Positions 5,244 to 5,325 of a DNA stretch of 5,325 nt are shown here, piece by piece. The notes beneath the pieces are model-generated. The model saw only the letters and a list, made by a program, of their open reading frames with translations, did no database searches and was not told where the DNA came from. The stretch covers positions 1 to 5,325 of the forward strand of contig JAGVKR010000803.1 in NCBI GenBank assembly GCA_020050375.1, written 5' to 3'. The position numbers and the translations under genes are program-made. Numbering within the stretch: the first letter of the stretch is position 1; the number at the start of each line of letters is the position of its first letter. This stretch comes from Planctomycetales bacterium (GTDB taxonomy: Bacteria; Planctomycetota; Planctomycetia; Planctomycetales; Planctomycetaceae).

Positions 5244-5325
5244 GCCGTGCCTCCCGCTTCCACCAGCCACACCCCACGGCGACAAGCGTCCTATTTCGAT
5301 TCCGATCGAGTCAGCCACCGCACCA
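5244..5325. other. Sequence after the last gene, nothing recognised
   Basis: These 82 bases follow the heptamer arrays to the right edge. No start codon with a supporting ribosome site, no hairpin with a T-run and no repeat was found on either strand. A minus-strand frame opening near 5318 continues across the repeats and antisense to the ceramidase-like gene and is not credible. Confidence 0.5.

Noticed and set aside
4728..5318. Minus-strand 196-residue frame at the right end
   Set aside because: It is antisense to the ceramidase-like gene and reads through the heptamer arrays (NIQHSTSN), a known false-ORF pattern.

Overview
The window is about 60% GC or higher and looks like the chromosome of a planctomycete or a close relative. 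This rests on three things: two exported hydrolases of families that are abundant there, widely spaced genes with weak or absent Shine-Dalgarno signals in places, and intergenic spacers full of repeats whose accidental translations read like TTEDTEYTEK, SVSSVYSVV and IQHSTSN, strings that recur as spurious ORFs in such genomes. The taxonomic call is an inference; no rRNA or marker gene is present.

Layout. (1) Bases 1-541, minus strand: the first 180 codons of a bacterial transglutaminase-like protein, cut by the left edge just before its expected catalytic Cys. (2) Bases 542-810: a divergent intergenic region with a plausible minus-strand promoter. (3) Bases 811-1923, plus: a cytoplasmic zinc-ribbon/HExxH metallopeptidase; its start is set by a GGGAG ribosome site. 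(4) Bases 1924-2164: a spacer with inverted repeats and a strong GC-rich hairpin of a widespread repeat type. (5) Bases 2165-3040, plus: an exported endonuclease/exonuclease/phosphatase-fold hydrolase. (6) Bases 3041-3659: a 619-base spacer built largely from decayed palindromic repeats, then a possible structured leader. (7) Bases 3660-5198, plus: an exported protein of the neutral/alkaline ceramidase family that keeps the metal-site residues but has Asn where true ceramidases have the nucleophilic Ser. (8) Bases 5185-5325: eight heptanucleotide repeats, the first two of which supply the last codons and stop of the ceramidase-like gene, then unremarkable sequence.

How the genes relate. The transglutaminase and the metallopeptidase form a divergent pair. 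Transglutaminases with this N-terminal domain often sit beside alpha-E and circularly permuted ATP-grasp genes in predicted peptide-modification loci, so such genes may lie left of the window. The two exported hydrolases belong to superfamilies that include sphingomyelinases and ceramidases, but each family is broad, and a shared sphingolipid role is only speculation. I see no tRNA, rRNA, CRISPR array, transposase or phage gene. The main items worth a second look are the possible off-window locus, the altered ceramidase active site and the repeat-derived gene ends.
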